Below are positions 21,079-33,300 of a stretch of DNA of 64,000 bases, in pieces. The notes beneath the pieces are model-generated. The model had not been told where the DNA came from and searched no databases. It saw only the letters and a list, made by a program, of their open reading frames with translations. The stretch is from Eutreptiella sp. 'Long Island Sound 2002' (Eukaryota > Euglenozoa > Euglenophyceae > Eutreptiales > Eutreptiaceae). The stretch is taken from the NCBI GenBank assembly GCA_964036045.1, contig OZ038399.1, forward strand, positions 28,233,216 through 28,297,215. Reading direction: 5' to 3'. A program made the position numbers and the translations under genes. Position 1 is the first letter of the stretch. Each line of letters starts with the position of its first letter.

Positions 21079-24000
21079 GCCACCCAGCCCCGCCATGGCC
21101 CTGCTGCTCCGGCCCAGTACGCCTGCCCAGTCCCGGGCGCATCGGGAACGCAGACCTACACTGGTCAGTAACTCCTCGGAACCAGTCGCTGAGCCCCTGG
21201 TGGGTCACGATCCGCCAGTGGCTGATGTGTCGGGCCCCCAAGCCCAACGCTCTATGAGCATTGTGAGCCTTGCCAGTTCAAACAGCTCCTCCCCCACCAG
21301 CTGGCCGAAGAGCCGCCAGCCAAGCTTCTTATTGTCTACAGCCTCCAGCAGTGCCACCCTGGGGCCCGAACTGGATAATTGTGATTCAACCCTCTTGAGT
21401 TTTGAAGTATCCAGAAATGCCGCACAGGACCCAAAGGATGACAATTCTCTGCGCTCCGCAAGAATGCACGCCTCCGAACCATCACCTGCCAGCAGCACAC
21501 CGGATCTGACCGATGTAGCGTCCGATCCCAGCAGCCCTCTCTGCCCTACGCCTCGGGTCAGCATTGCTGAATGGCGCGATGCTTCATCTGCCAAATCCAG
21601 GACGCGGGAACATGCATTCGGCACAAGGTCCCCCATCGTCAACGCCGAGCATTGCAACGCTGAGCTCCAGAGGGGGTCCGACCGAACACTGAGGCCGCCA
21701 AGCCACGTCAGCATCCCCGAGAAGCAGGGTATTTCTGCCGCAAGCCGTGTACTCGAACCCCAGGCTCCGAAACAAAGCCTTCACGCCGACGAAGGCAGCG
21801 ATTCAGTGCTGCAGAATGCCTCTTCCGCAAGAATATGGCTTGATCCTCTACTTGGGTCATCCTCCTACTGCAGCAGGTCCACAGCGATGGTCAGCATTGC
21901 TGAGTGGCAGAATGCCTGTCGGACCAGCGTAAGCAATCAGGCAACTCCCCGGACTAACGACACACTCCGCCCCCCACGCAATGTCTCACCTGCCAAAATG
22001 AGCCCACCGGAGCCTGTGCCTGATGCAGCCCTCGACTCCAGCGCTTCTCTGTGTCCTACACCCCGAGTCAGCATTGCTGCGTGGCGTCATGCTTCGCCTG
22101 CCAGGACTTGCACACGCCCAAGCACACCTGCCGATGTTGCCAACATCCCATGCGTGTCACACAGCCCCTCGCTTGCCAACACCGGCCTCCTGGATCCTGG
22201 GCCTGATGTGGCGTCCGATCCCAGCCGCCCTCTATGCCCTACGCCTCGGGTCAGCATTGCTGAGTGGCGCAGCGCCTCTCCATCCAAGATCAGCAATCAT
22301 GCAAGTGCATGCCCCAAGCCCACGGCTGGCGACACGTTCCGCTCTTCGTGTAGTGCGTCTCCCGCCACAATCAGGCCATTCGACCCGAGCAACGCCATGT
22401 GCCCGACACCCCGAGCCAGCATTGCTGAGTGGCGTGATGCTTCACCTGCCCGGAACCGCAAACCACCAAGCGAACCCCCCGTCAATTTCCCAAGCGTGAC
22501 ACCACTGGATCCTGTGTATGACGCAGACTATGGCCGCGACAGCTCTCTGTGCCCTACACCTAGGGTCAGCATTGCTGATTGGCGCAGCGCCTCCCCCGCC
22601 AAGATCAGCAAGCAGGTGACTACAACGCCCCGGGCTGGCCACACGCTCCGCCCCTCACGCAAACCGGAGCCTGTGCCCGATGCAGCCCTCGACTCCAGCG
22701 CTTCTCTGTGTCCTACACCCCGAGTCAGCATTGCTGCGTGGCGTCATGCTTCGCCTGCCAGGACTTGCACACGCCCAAGCACACCTGCGGATGTTGCCAA
22801 CATCCCATGCGTGTCACACAGCCCCTCGCTTGCCAACACCGGCCTCCTGGATCCTGGGCCTGATGTGGCGTCCGATCCCAGCCGCCCTCTATGCCCTACG
22901 CCTCGGGTCAGCATTGCTGAGTGGCGCAGCGCCTCTCCATCCAAGATCAGCAATCATGCAAGTGCATGCCCCAAGCCCACGGCTGGCGACACGTTCCGCT
23001 CTTCGTGTAGTGCGTCTCCCGCCACAATCAGGCCATTCGACCCGAGCAACCGTTTGTGCCCGACACCCCGAGCCAGCATTGCTGAGTGGCGTGATGCTTC
23101 ACCTGCCCGGAACCGCAAACCACCAAGCGAACCCCCCGTCGATTTCCCAAGCGTGACACCACTGGATCCTGTGTATGACGCAGACTATGGCCGCGACAGC
23201 TCTCTGTGCCCTACACCTAGGGTCAGCATTGCTGATTGGCGCAGCGCCTCCCCCGCCAAGATCAGCAAGCAGGTGACTACAACGCCCCGGGCTGGCCACA
23301 CGCTCCGCCCCTCACGCAAACCGGAGCCTGTGCCCGATGCAGCCCTCGACTCCAGCGCTTCTCTGTGTCCTACACCCCGAGTCAGCATTGCTGCGTGGCG
23401 TCATGCTTCGCCTGCCAGGACTTGCACACGCCCAAGCACACCTGCGGATGTTGCCAACATCCCATGCGTGTCACACAGCCCCTCGCTTGCCAACACCGGC
23501 CTCCTGGATCCTGGGCCTGATGTGGCGTCCGATCCCAGCCGCCCTCTGTGCCCTACGCCTCGGGTCAGCATTGCTGAGTGGCGCAGCGCCTCTCCATCCA
23601 AGATCAGCAATCATGCAAGTGCATGCCCCAAGCCCACGGCTGGCGACACGTTCCGCTCTTCGTGTAGTGCGTCTCCCGCCACAATCAGGCCATTCGACCC
23701 GAGCAACGCCATGTGCCCGACACCCCGAGCCAGCATTGCTGAGTGGCGTGATGCTTCACCTGCCCGGAACCGCAAACCACCAAGCGAACCCCCCGTCAAT
23801 TTCCCAAGCGTGACACCACTGGATCCTGTGTATGACGCAGACTATGGCCGCGACAGCTCTCTGTGCCCTACACCTAGGGTCAGCATTGCTGATTGGCGCA
23901 GCGCCTCCCCCGCCAAGATCAGCAAGCAGGTGACTACAACGCCCCGGGCTGGCCACACGCTCCGCCCCTCACGCAAACCGGAGCCTGTGCCCGATGCAGC

Positions 24001-24787
24001 CCTCGACTCCAGCGCTTCTCTGTGTCCTACACCCCGAGTCAGCATTGCTGCGTGGCGTCATGCTTCGCCTGCCAGGACTTGCACACGCCCAAGCACACCT
24101 GCCGATGTTGCCAACATCCCATGCGTGTCACACAGCCCCTCGCTTGCCAACACCGGCCTCCTGGATCCTGGGCCTGATGTGGCGTCCGATCCCAGCCGCC
24201 CTCTATGCCCTACGCCTCGGGTCAGCATTGCTGAGTGGCGCAGCGCCTCTCCATCCAAGATCAGCAATCATGCAAGTGCATGCCCCAAGCCCACGGCTGG
24301 CGACACGTTCCGCTCTTCGTGTAGTGCGTCTCCCGCCACAATCAGGCCATTCGACCCGAGCAACCGTTTGTGCCCGACACCCCGGGGCAGCATTGCTGAG
24401 CCACGTCGCAGTGCTGCGCAGTCTCCAGATGCCTCCTCCGAGCATACCGCAGCCCCACAACCCGATGCCCTGGGCCCCCCGACATCCTCTTTGCGAACAC
24501 GGCGTGGCGCACTCTGGCTTGCCGTTGCTGTTCCAGAGCAATGCCCAGCCGGCCCGTCGACAAAACGTTCTTGGCGAACGAGTCTTTCGCCGAAAAGTTT
24601 TTCGCCGAAAAGTCTTCCGCCGACAAGTCTTTTGTCGCCTCTGCGTGCACCCCACAAGGCTTCGCCACCTCGCCCGGCTCTGGGAGAAACCCCCGTCTCG
24701 TCAGCCGAGCCAAGTATTTCCCCGCACCGTGCCGCTTGTGGCTACAAGGCCTGGCCGGCAGCAGCCGGAGCCCCTGTTGTGTCAGGT
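21079..24787 (+). CDS. Long disordered protein with 219-residue repeats and SIAEWR motifs
   Basis: The frame is open from before 21079 to 24892. A likely start is the ATG at 21095 (cgccATGG context), giving about 1,230-1,265 residues. The protein is rich in Ser, Pro, Ala, Thr and Arg and predicted disordered. It carries about 17 copies of a short motif, LCPTPRVSIAEWRxASPAK: two in the N-terminal part (near 21540 and 21895), four in each of three complete 219-residue repeats, and about three in a fourth partial one. TPR and SP sites in each motif could be proline-directed kinase targets (inference). A basic SPKSFSPKSLPPTSLLSP stretch follows. The frame probably splices near 24788 (ggt|gtgaaa) or 24869 to the coiled-coil exon; both donors are in phase. 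No known family. A scaffold or cytoskeleton-linked role is a guess. Confidence 0.6.
22010..24395 (+). repeat. 657-bp in-frame tandem repeat, 3.6 copies
   Basis: Copies start at 22010, 22667, 23324 and 23981 (EPVPDAALDSSASLCPTP). The period is exactly 657 bp. Copies differ at only a few bases, and some differences alternate: copies 1 and 3 have AMCPTPRAS where copies 2 and 4 have RLCPTPR. That suggests duplication of a two-copy block. Confidence 0.97.
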
Positions 24788-25044
24788 GTGAAAGGGTGTC
24801 AGTTCCAACTCCAACCACGGTTGCAGCCCTGGTCTGAACAGCACACCCCTGAACAGGGCTCCCCTTGGGTGGTGGTGTGCCACAAAGGCTGAGTATGCCG
24901 GTTGGCACTTCCGGGGGTGGGCACTTGTTCGTTTTGGGCAGGACACCCGCCACATTGTGGACGACCCCAAGTTGTGCGAGTCAGCAAACACGGGGGGGGG
25001 GATTTGGGGCGGGGATAATTTCGTGGGAAACTTCCGTCTTTCAG

Positions 25045-25338
25045 GAAGAAGGCGAATTCTTCCCCTGCCAAAATTTGCATGTCAGGGGACATGTGAGGCA
25101 GTTTGAGCTTTGGGATTCCACCCCACCAGCCAACAACCCGGAACTGGAGGCCTTGCGAAAGGAAAACGCACAGCTCAAGAAAATGCTGAAACATCTGAAC
25201 GACACCCTGATGCAGCTGAAAGAGAAGATGAAGACCAAAAGGGGCACATCACCCTCACCAGCAGCACAACCACAGCGACGATCATCTCAGTCTAGCCCTC
25301 GCCTGACGCAAGCACCGCAAGCTGTTTTCCCATTCTGA
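25045..25338 (+). CDS. Coiled-coil C-terminal exon of the SIAEWR-repeat protein
   Basis: The acceptor is cttccgtctttcag, ending 25044, and the exon opens on a codon boundary. After a short lead the sequence forms a clear heptad coiled coil, LEALRKENAQLKKMLKHLND then TLMQLKEKMK. A basic Ser/Pro/Gln tail follows, ending AVFPF and a stop at 25336-25338. Phase 0 is compatible with donors of the upstream repeat exon at 24788 or 24869. A short coiled coil suggests dimer or oligomer formation. Linkage to the repeat exon is inferred from order, strand and phase. Confidence 0.55.
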   Translation, partial: EEGEFFPCQNLHVRGHVRQFELWDSTPPANNPELEALRKENAQLKKMLKHLNDTLMQLKEKMKTKRGTSPSPAAQPQRRSSQSSPRLTQAPQAVFPF

Positions 25339-26234
25339 CTCCCAAAGGCCCCCAGTACCAGCTCGCGTCATTATTTGGTGAGTACATGTAGGCCCATGGG
25401 GACCCCTCACTCACCAATGAGGCCCCCAGAGCTGTGGCTGCCGGGCCCCGGGTTCGAACCTACGATCTTGCAAATCTAGGTGTTTGACCACTGGACTGCC
25501 TTTTGCCAAAATCGGCGGATGTCAATAAAAATCGGCCCCCAGCACCAACTCGAAATCACTGCTGAAGCTCTCTTCACCCCAACTGACTGCAGTATGGAGA
25601 AATAGCTCAAACTTGGGTCAATAATTGGCCGGGTCCAAAAAACCGGTTTTGAAAAAGGGATCTCGGGACATCTGGGTGCACAAAAATAATACCTTCGGAG
25701 CATGAAAACCCATTTTTGACCCTTCACAGGCCCGGAAATGTCGCAACTAGCCCCGGAGAAGGCCTGTTTTCAGGCTGTTCAGTTCATCTTCAATGTGCAC
25801 AGCGCGTAGCGCAATGGAATTTCTTCGGTGCCTTCAGCCGAGCCCAAAATTGCCTCAGCGCACGTCCGAAATGATTTCAAAACTCTGGACCCCAGAAAGG
25901 GTGTGACCCAGAAAGGTGGAAAGTTCATCCGGAGGGGGTGGGATGGGGGGGCTTGCCCTCTTGACCCCACCCCAACCCACCTCACCCCTTTGATGAGAGC
26001 GCTGGCCCGGTGACCAGTATGCACACGCCCCTAGTTGCGCCTGCTCGAGTGCAGCATGTGAGGGCTTCCATTCCGTATGCACCATCCGTATGCCGCCTGG
26101 CGAGGCTGTTTTGACTCAGCGGCACGCAACTTTAGCTTACGGTCACCTTCTCTGGACGCCAGGCAGTGTTCCTTGCGAGTGGTGGTAGTGCCTAGTGGTG
26201 GTCTCCTGCACGCTTTCATCCTATGTTCCTTGCA
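25339..26234. other. Non-coding interval with a tRNA-like fragment
   Basis: No gene is supported. Several short ORFs on both strands lack domains and splice context. The tRNA-like minus-strand segment at 25440-25503 is listed separately. Confidence 0.4.
25440..25503 (-). other. tRNA-like segment (possible SINE head)
   Basis: On the minus strand the order is an A-box-like gtccagtggtcaaacacc, a middle atttgcaagat, and a B-box ggttcgaaccc. Spacing fits the internal promoter of a tRNA, but acceptor and T stems do not pair properly, so it is not a functional tRNA. It may derive from a tRNA or be the 5' part of a SINE. Confidence 0.3.
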
Positions 26235-26235
26235 G

Positions 26236-26429
26236 GCGCCACGCGAGCCGCAGGCATGCTTCCCACACGGGCGTGCGCTGGGGTCGCCGACGCGCAGGGC
26301 CTCCTTGCTGCATGCCCGGAGCCCCCGGCATCGCTGTCGCCGAAGCATCGCGGCGCATCGTGGATGGGGCAGTTGAAGGCATGGCAGTCGGAGTTGGAGT
26401 CAAAGGGCACCACGTTGCAGCGCCCCTGA
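26236..26429 (+). CDS. Possible isolated exon, unknown product
   Basis: After a fair acceptor (catcctatgttccttgcag) two frames are open. One reads ATRAAGMLPTRACAGVADAQ and ends in a helical SWMGQLKAWQSELESKG before a stop at 26427-26429. It could be a further exon near the coiled-coil gene, but that gene already has a stop at 25338. Weak. Confidence 0.25.
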
Positions 26430-27002
26430 TCTGAAGCATCCCTCGTCGTGGAATCTGTGGATGCCCCCCTTCAGGGTCAGCTCGAGGAGGCGTACCTCGG
26501 AGGGCACTGCTCCGTTGATGTGGAGAAGATGGGCAAACCATATTGCCTGGAATTCAAGACGTGGCGGCAATTCAAGACCTTCCATCATCGCCAAGTGAAG
26601 CACGTAGCCTACACCGAGTTATGGCCATTTTTCGGCCATTTTTGGTCCCCCGGCCGGCCACGGCGGGGCCGAAAATTGCAAAACCGAAAGTGATCTTTTC
26701 GGCTCGGATTCGAAAATTCCAAAACTTTCGTGATTTTGAACACAAATAAAGGCAAAAACATTTTTTTCGGACACACGCGCTATTCTTTTTTCGACCGGCC
26801 GCCCGGCCCCAGCCCGCGGCCGGAGCAATCCACCCGCTTGCGCTTTGTGTTATATTTCCCCAGCGGCTGTTGCACTCCCGCTTCCTGCCAGGCCTTTTGC
26901 TCAGTGTATTTTTTGGGGGGCGGGGCATAGCTGTTTCTTAGTGAGTAGCCCTGAGAAGGGGGCTGGTTCCTACGCAGTTGTCCTTGGCTGTGCCGGACAC
27001 CC
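26430..27002. other. No supportable gene
   Basis: AT-richer DNA with several short imperfect inverted sequences rich in cggcc and aaaatt. Nothing else seen. Confidence 0.4.
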
Positions 27003-27308
27003 TCTTCACAGTGCTCCTGTTTGCTGTGCCTCAGCACCCGGTGGCCTGTTTCTGCAGTGCTGAACATGCATCCCAACAGGCAGTTTCTGGCTCATTTTAT
27101 GGTTCATATGCCCTTGTTTGATTTCACATTACTAGCTTCGTGTTCCGCATCCTTTGCATCGTAATGGGGGGGGGGGGGGGCGAGGGAACCGTCACTTTCT
27201 GTTTTGCAGATTTAGTCAGAAGGCCATACTGAGCTTCCCCTGTGTGCTCACTGGCTGGACATGGTGGTATTACTGTGTGTGTACAGGGTGTGTATCCCAA
27301 AAAATATT
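27003..27308 (+). repeat. Flank module copy 1, left border of the 69-bp array
   Basis: The run from cctgtttctgcagtgctgaa through tcccaacaggcagtt, cattactag, ggaaccgtcactttctgttt tgcag, tcagaaggcc and tggctggacatggtggtatt actg matches 41237-41515 almost base for base. Here the module is followed by a short bridge and then the 69-bp units. Confidence 0.85.
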
Positions 27309-30300
27309 TTGTGTATCTCGACAAACATGGATACACACTAGAAGAAAGCCTGCTTCATCCTCTGGTGCACAAAGGATATGTGTATCTCGCCGAACATGGA
27401 TACGCACTAGAAGAAAGCCTGCCTATCCTCTGGCGCACAAAGCATATGTGTATCTTGCCGAACATGGATACACACTAGACGAAAGCTTGCTTCAGCCTCT
27501 GGCGCACAAAGGATATGTGTATCTCGCCCAAGATGGATACACACTAGAAGAAAACATGGATACGCACTAGAAGAAAACCTGCTTCATTCTCTGGTGCACA
27601 AAGCATATGTGTATCTCGCCGAACATGAATACGCACTAGAAGAAAGCCCGCTTCATCCTGTGGCGCACAAAGCATATGTGTATCTTGCCGAACATGGATA
27701 CACACTAGAAGAAAGCCTGCTTCATCCTGTGGCACACGAAGCATATGTGTATCTCGCCCAACATGGATACACACTAGAAGAAAGCCTGCTTCATCCTCTG
27801 GCGCACAAAGCATATGTGTATCTCGTGGAACATGGATACGCACTAAGAGAAAGCCTGCTTCGTCCTCTGACGCACAAAGGATATGTGTATCTCGCCCAAC
27901 ATGGATATGCACTAGAAGAAAGCCTGCTTCATCCTCTGGCGCACAAAGGATATGTGTATCTCGCCCAACATGGATACGCACTAAGAGAAAGCCTGCTTCG
28001 TCCTCTGATGCACAAAGGATATGTGTATCTCGCCGAACATGGATACGCACTAGAAGAAAGCCCGCTTCATCCTGTGGCACATAGAGCATATGTGTATCTC
28101 GCCGAGCATGGATACGCACTAGAAGAAAGCCTGCCTATCCTCTCGCGCACAAAGCATATGTGTATCTCGCCCAACATGGATACACACTAGAAGAAAGCCT
28201 GCTTCATCCTTTGGCGCACAAAGGATATGTGTATCTTGCCGAACATGGATGCACACTAGACAAAAGCCTGCTTCATCCTTTGGCGCACAAAGGATATGTG
28301 TATCTCGCCGAACATGGATACGCACTAGATGAAAGCCTGCTTCATCCTGTGGCACACAAAGCATATGTGTATCTCGCCGAACATGCATACACACTAGAAG
28401 AAAGCCTGCTTCATCCTCTGGCGCACAAAGCATATGTGTATCTCGCCGAATATGCATACACACTAGAAGAAAGCCTGCTTCATCCTCTGGCGCACAAAGG
28501 ATATGTGTATCTCGCCCAACATGGATACACACTAGAAGAAAGCCTACTTTATCCTCTGGCGCACAAAGGATATGTGTATCTCGCCGAACATGGATACGCA
28601 CTAGAAGAAAGCCTGCTTCATCCTATGGCACACAAAGCATATGTGTATCTCGCCGAACATGGATACACACTAGATGAAAGCCTGCTTCATCCTCTGACGC
28701 ACAAAGCGTATGTGTATCTCGCCCAACATGGATATACACTAGAAGAAAGCCTGCTTTATCCTCTGGCGCACAAAGGATATGTGTATCTCGCCGAACATGG
28801 ATACACACTAGAAGAAAGCCTGCTTCATCCTCTGACGCACAAAGCATATGCATATGCTGAACATGGATATGCACTAGAAGAAAGCCTGCTTCATCCTCTG
28901 GCGCACAAAGGATATGTGTTTCTCGCTGGACATGGATACACACTAGAAGAAAGCCTGCTTCATCCTCTGGCGCACAAAGCATGTGTGTATCTGGCGGAAC
29001 ATGGATACGCACTAGAAGAAAGCCTGCTTCATCCTCTGGTGCACAAAGGATATGTGTATCTCGCCGAACATGGATACGCACTAGAAGAAAGCCTGCTTCA
29101 TCCTATGGCGCACAAAGCATGTAAGTATCTCGCCAAACATGGATACGCAGTAGAAGAAAGCCTGCTTCATCCTCTGGCGCACAAAGGATATGTGTATCTC
29201 GCCCAAGATGGATACACACTAGAAGAAAGCCTGCTTCATCCTATGGCGCACAAAGCATATGTGCATCCCACGGAGCATGGATACACACTAGAAGAAAGCC
29301 TACTTTATCCTCTGGCGCACAAAGCATATGTGTATCTCGCCCAACATGGATACGCACTAGAAGAAAGCCTGCTTCATCCTCTGACGCACAAAGGATATGT
29401 GTATCTCGCCGAACATAGATACACACGAGATGAAAGCCTGCTTCATCCTCTGGCGCACAAAGCATATGTGTATCTCGCCGAACATGGATACGCACTAGAA
29501 GAAAGCCTGCTTCATCCTCTGGCGCACAAAGGATATGTGTATCTCGCCCAAGATGGATACACACTAGAAGAAAGCCTGCTTCATCCTCTGGCCCACAAAG
29601 CATATGTGTATCTCGCCCAACATGGATACACGCTAGAAGAAAGCCTGCTTCAGTTTGTGGCGCACAAAGCATATGTGTATCTCGCCCAAGATGGATACAC
29701 ACTAGAAGAAAGCCTACTTCATCCTCTGGCGCACGAAGCATATGTGTATCTCGCCGAACATGGATACGCACTAGAAGAAAGCCTGCTTCATCCTGTGGCA
29801 CACAAAGCATATGTGTATCTCGCCGAACATGCATACACACTAGAAGAAAGCCTGCTTCATCCTCTGGTGCACAAAGCATATGTGTATCTCGCCAAACATG
29901 CATACACACTAGAAGAAAGACCGCTTCATCCTCTGGCGCACAAAGGATATGTGTATCTCGCCCAAGATGGATACACACTAGAAGAAAGCCTGCTTCATCC
30001 TCTGGCACACAAAGCATATGTGTATCTCGCCGAACATGGATACGCACTAGAAGAAAGCCTGCTTTATCTTATGGCACACAAAGCATATGTGTATCTCGCC
30101 GAACATGCATACACACTAGAAGAAAGCCTGCTTCATCCTCTGGTGCACAAAGCATATGTGTATCTCGCCGAACATGCATACACACTAGAAGAAAGCTTGC
30201 TTCATCCTCTGGCGCACAAAGGATATGTGTATCTCGCCCAAGATGGATACACACTAGAAGAAAGCCTGCTTCATCCTTTGGCGCACAAAGGATATGTGTA

Positions 30301-33300
30301 TCTCGCCGAACATGCATACACACTAGAAGAAAGCCTGCTTCATCCTCTGGCGCACAAAGGATATGTGTATCTCGCCGAACATGGATACACACTAGAAGAA
30401 AGCCTGCTTCATCCTCTGACGCACAAAGCATATGCATATCTCGCCGAACATGGATATGCCCTAGAAGAAAGCGTGCTTCATTCTCTGGCGCACAAAGGAT
30501 ATGTGTATCTCGCCGAACATGGATACACACTAGAAGAAAGCCTGCTTCATCCTCTGGCGCACAAAGCATGTGTGTATATCGCGGAACATGGATACGCACT
30601 AGAAGAAAGCCTGCTTCATCCTCTGGTGCACAAAGGATATGTGTATCTCGCCGAACATGGATACGCACTAAGAGAAAGCCTGCTTCATCCTCTGGCGCAC
30701 AAAGCATATGTGTATCTCGCCGAACATGGATATGCACTAGAAGAAAGCCTGCTTCATCCTCTGGCGCACAAAGGCTATGTGTATCTCGCCCAAGATGGAT
30801 ACACACCATAAGAAAGCCTACTTCATCCTATGGCGCACAAAGGATATGTGCATCCCACGGAACATGGATACACACCAGATGAAAGCCTGCTTCATCCTCT
30901 GGCGCACAAAGCATATGTGTATCTCGCCGAACATGGATACGCACTAGAAGAAAGCCTGCTTCATCCTCTGGCGCACAAAGCATATGTGTATCTCGCCCAA
31001 GATGGATACACACTAGAAGAAAGCCTGCTTCATCCTCTGGCGCACAAAGCATATGTGTATCTCGCCCAAGATGGATACACACTAGAAGAAAGCCTGCTTC
31101 ATCCTCTGGCGCACAAAGGATATGTGTATCTCGCCCAACATGGATACGCACTAAGAGAAAGCCTGCTTCGTCCTGTGATGCACAAAGGATATGTGTATCT
31201 CGCCGAACATGGATACGCACTAGAAGAAAGCCCGCTTCATCGTGTGGCACATAGAGCATATGTGTATCTCGCCGAACATGGATACGCACTAAAAGAAAGC
31301 CTGCCTATCCTCTCGCGCACAAAGCATATGTGTATCTCGCTCAACATGGATACACACTAGAAGAAAGCCTGCTTCATCTTTTGGCGCACAAAGGATATGT
31401 GTATCTTGCCGAACATGGATGCACACTAGACAAAAGCCTGCTTCATCCTCTGGCGCACAAAGGATATGTGTATCTCGCCGAACATGGATACGCACTAGAT
31501 GAAAGCCTGCTTCATCCTGTGGCACACAAAGCATATGTGTATCTCGCCGAACATGCATACACACTAGAAGAAAGCCTGCTTCATCCTCTGGCGCACAAAG
31601 CATATGTGTATCTCGCCGAACATGCATACACACTAGAAGAAAGCCTGCTTCATCCTCTGGCGCACAAAGGATATGTGTATCTCGCCCAACATGGATACAC
31701 ACTAGAAGAAAGCCTACTTTATCCTCTGGCGCAAAAAGCATATGTGTATCTCGCCGAACATGGATACGCACTAGAAGAAAGCCTGCTTCATCCTATGGCA
31801 CACAAAGCATATGTGTATCTCGCCGAACATGGATACACACTAGAAGAAAGCCTGCTTCATCCTCTGACGCACAAAGCATATGTGTATCTCGCCCAACATG
31901 GATACACACTAGAAGAAAGCCTGCTTTATCCTATGGCACACAAAGCATATGTGTATCTCGCCGAACATGGATACACACTAGAAGAAAGCCTGCTTCATCC
32001 TATGGCGCACAAAGCATATGTGCATCCCACGGAACATGGATACACACTAGAAGAAAGCCTGCTTTATCTTGTGGCGCACAAAGCATATGTGTATCTCGCC
32101 CAACATGGATACGCACTAAGAGAAAGCCTGCTTCGTCCTCTGACGCACAAAGGATATGTGTATCTCGCCGAACATGGATATACACCAGATGAAAGCCTGC
32201 TTCATCCTCTGGCGCACAAAGCATTTGTGTATCTCGCCGAACATGGATACGCACTAGAAGAAAGCCTGCTTCATCCTCTGGCGCACAAAGGATATGTGTA
32301 TCTCGCCCAAGATGGATACACACTAGAAGAAAACATGGATACGCACTAGAAGAAAGCCTGCTTCATCCTTTGGCGCACAAAGCATACGTGTATCTTGTCG
32401 AACATGGATACACACTAGACGAAAGCCTGCTTCATCCTCCGGCGCACAAAGCATATGTGTATCTCGCCGAACATGGATACGCACTAGAAGAAAGCCTGCT
32501 TCATCCTCTGGCGCACAAAGGATATTTGTATCTCGCCGAACATGGATACACACCAGATGAAAGCCTGCTTCATCCTCTGGCGCACAAAGCATATGTGTAT
32601 CTCGCCGAACATGGATACGCACTAGAAGAAAGCCTGCTTCATCCTCTGGCGCACAAAGGATATGTGTATCTCGCCCAAGATGGATACACACTAGAAGAAA
32701 ACATGGATACGCACTAGAAGAAAGCCTGCTTCATCCTTTGGCGCACAAAGCATATGTGTATCTTGTCGAACATGGATACACACTAGATGAAAGCCTGCTT
32801 CATCCTCTGGCGCACAAAGGATATGTGTATCTCGCCGAACATGGATACGCACTAGATGAAAGCCTGCTTCATCCTCTGGCGCACAAAGGATATGTGTATC
32901 TCTCCCAAGATGGATACACACTAGAAGAAAGCCTACTTTATCCTCTGGCGCACGAAGCATATGTGTATCTCGCTGAACATGGATACGCACTAGAAGAAAG
33001 CCTGCTTCATCCTGTGGCACACAAAGCATATGTGTATCTCGCCGAACATGCATACACACTAGAAGAAAGCCTCCTTCATCCTATGGCGCACAAAGCATAT
33101 GTGTATCTCGCCGAACATGCATACACACTAGAAGAAAGCCTGCTTCATCCTTTGGCGCACAAAGGATATGTGTATCTTGTCGAACATGGATACACACTAG
33201 AAGAAAGCCTGCTTCATCCTCTGGCGCACAAAGGATATGTGTATCTCGCCGAACATGGATACGCACTAGAAGAAAGCCTACTTCATCCTGTGGCACACAA

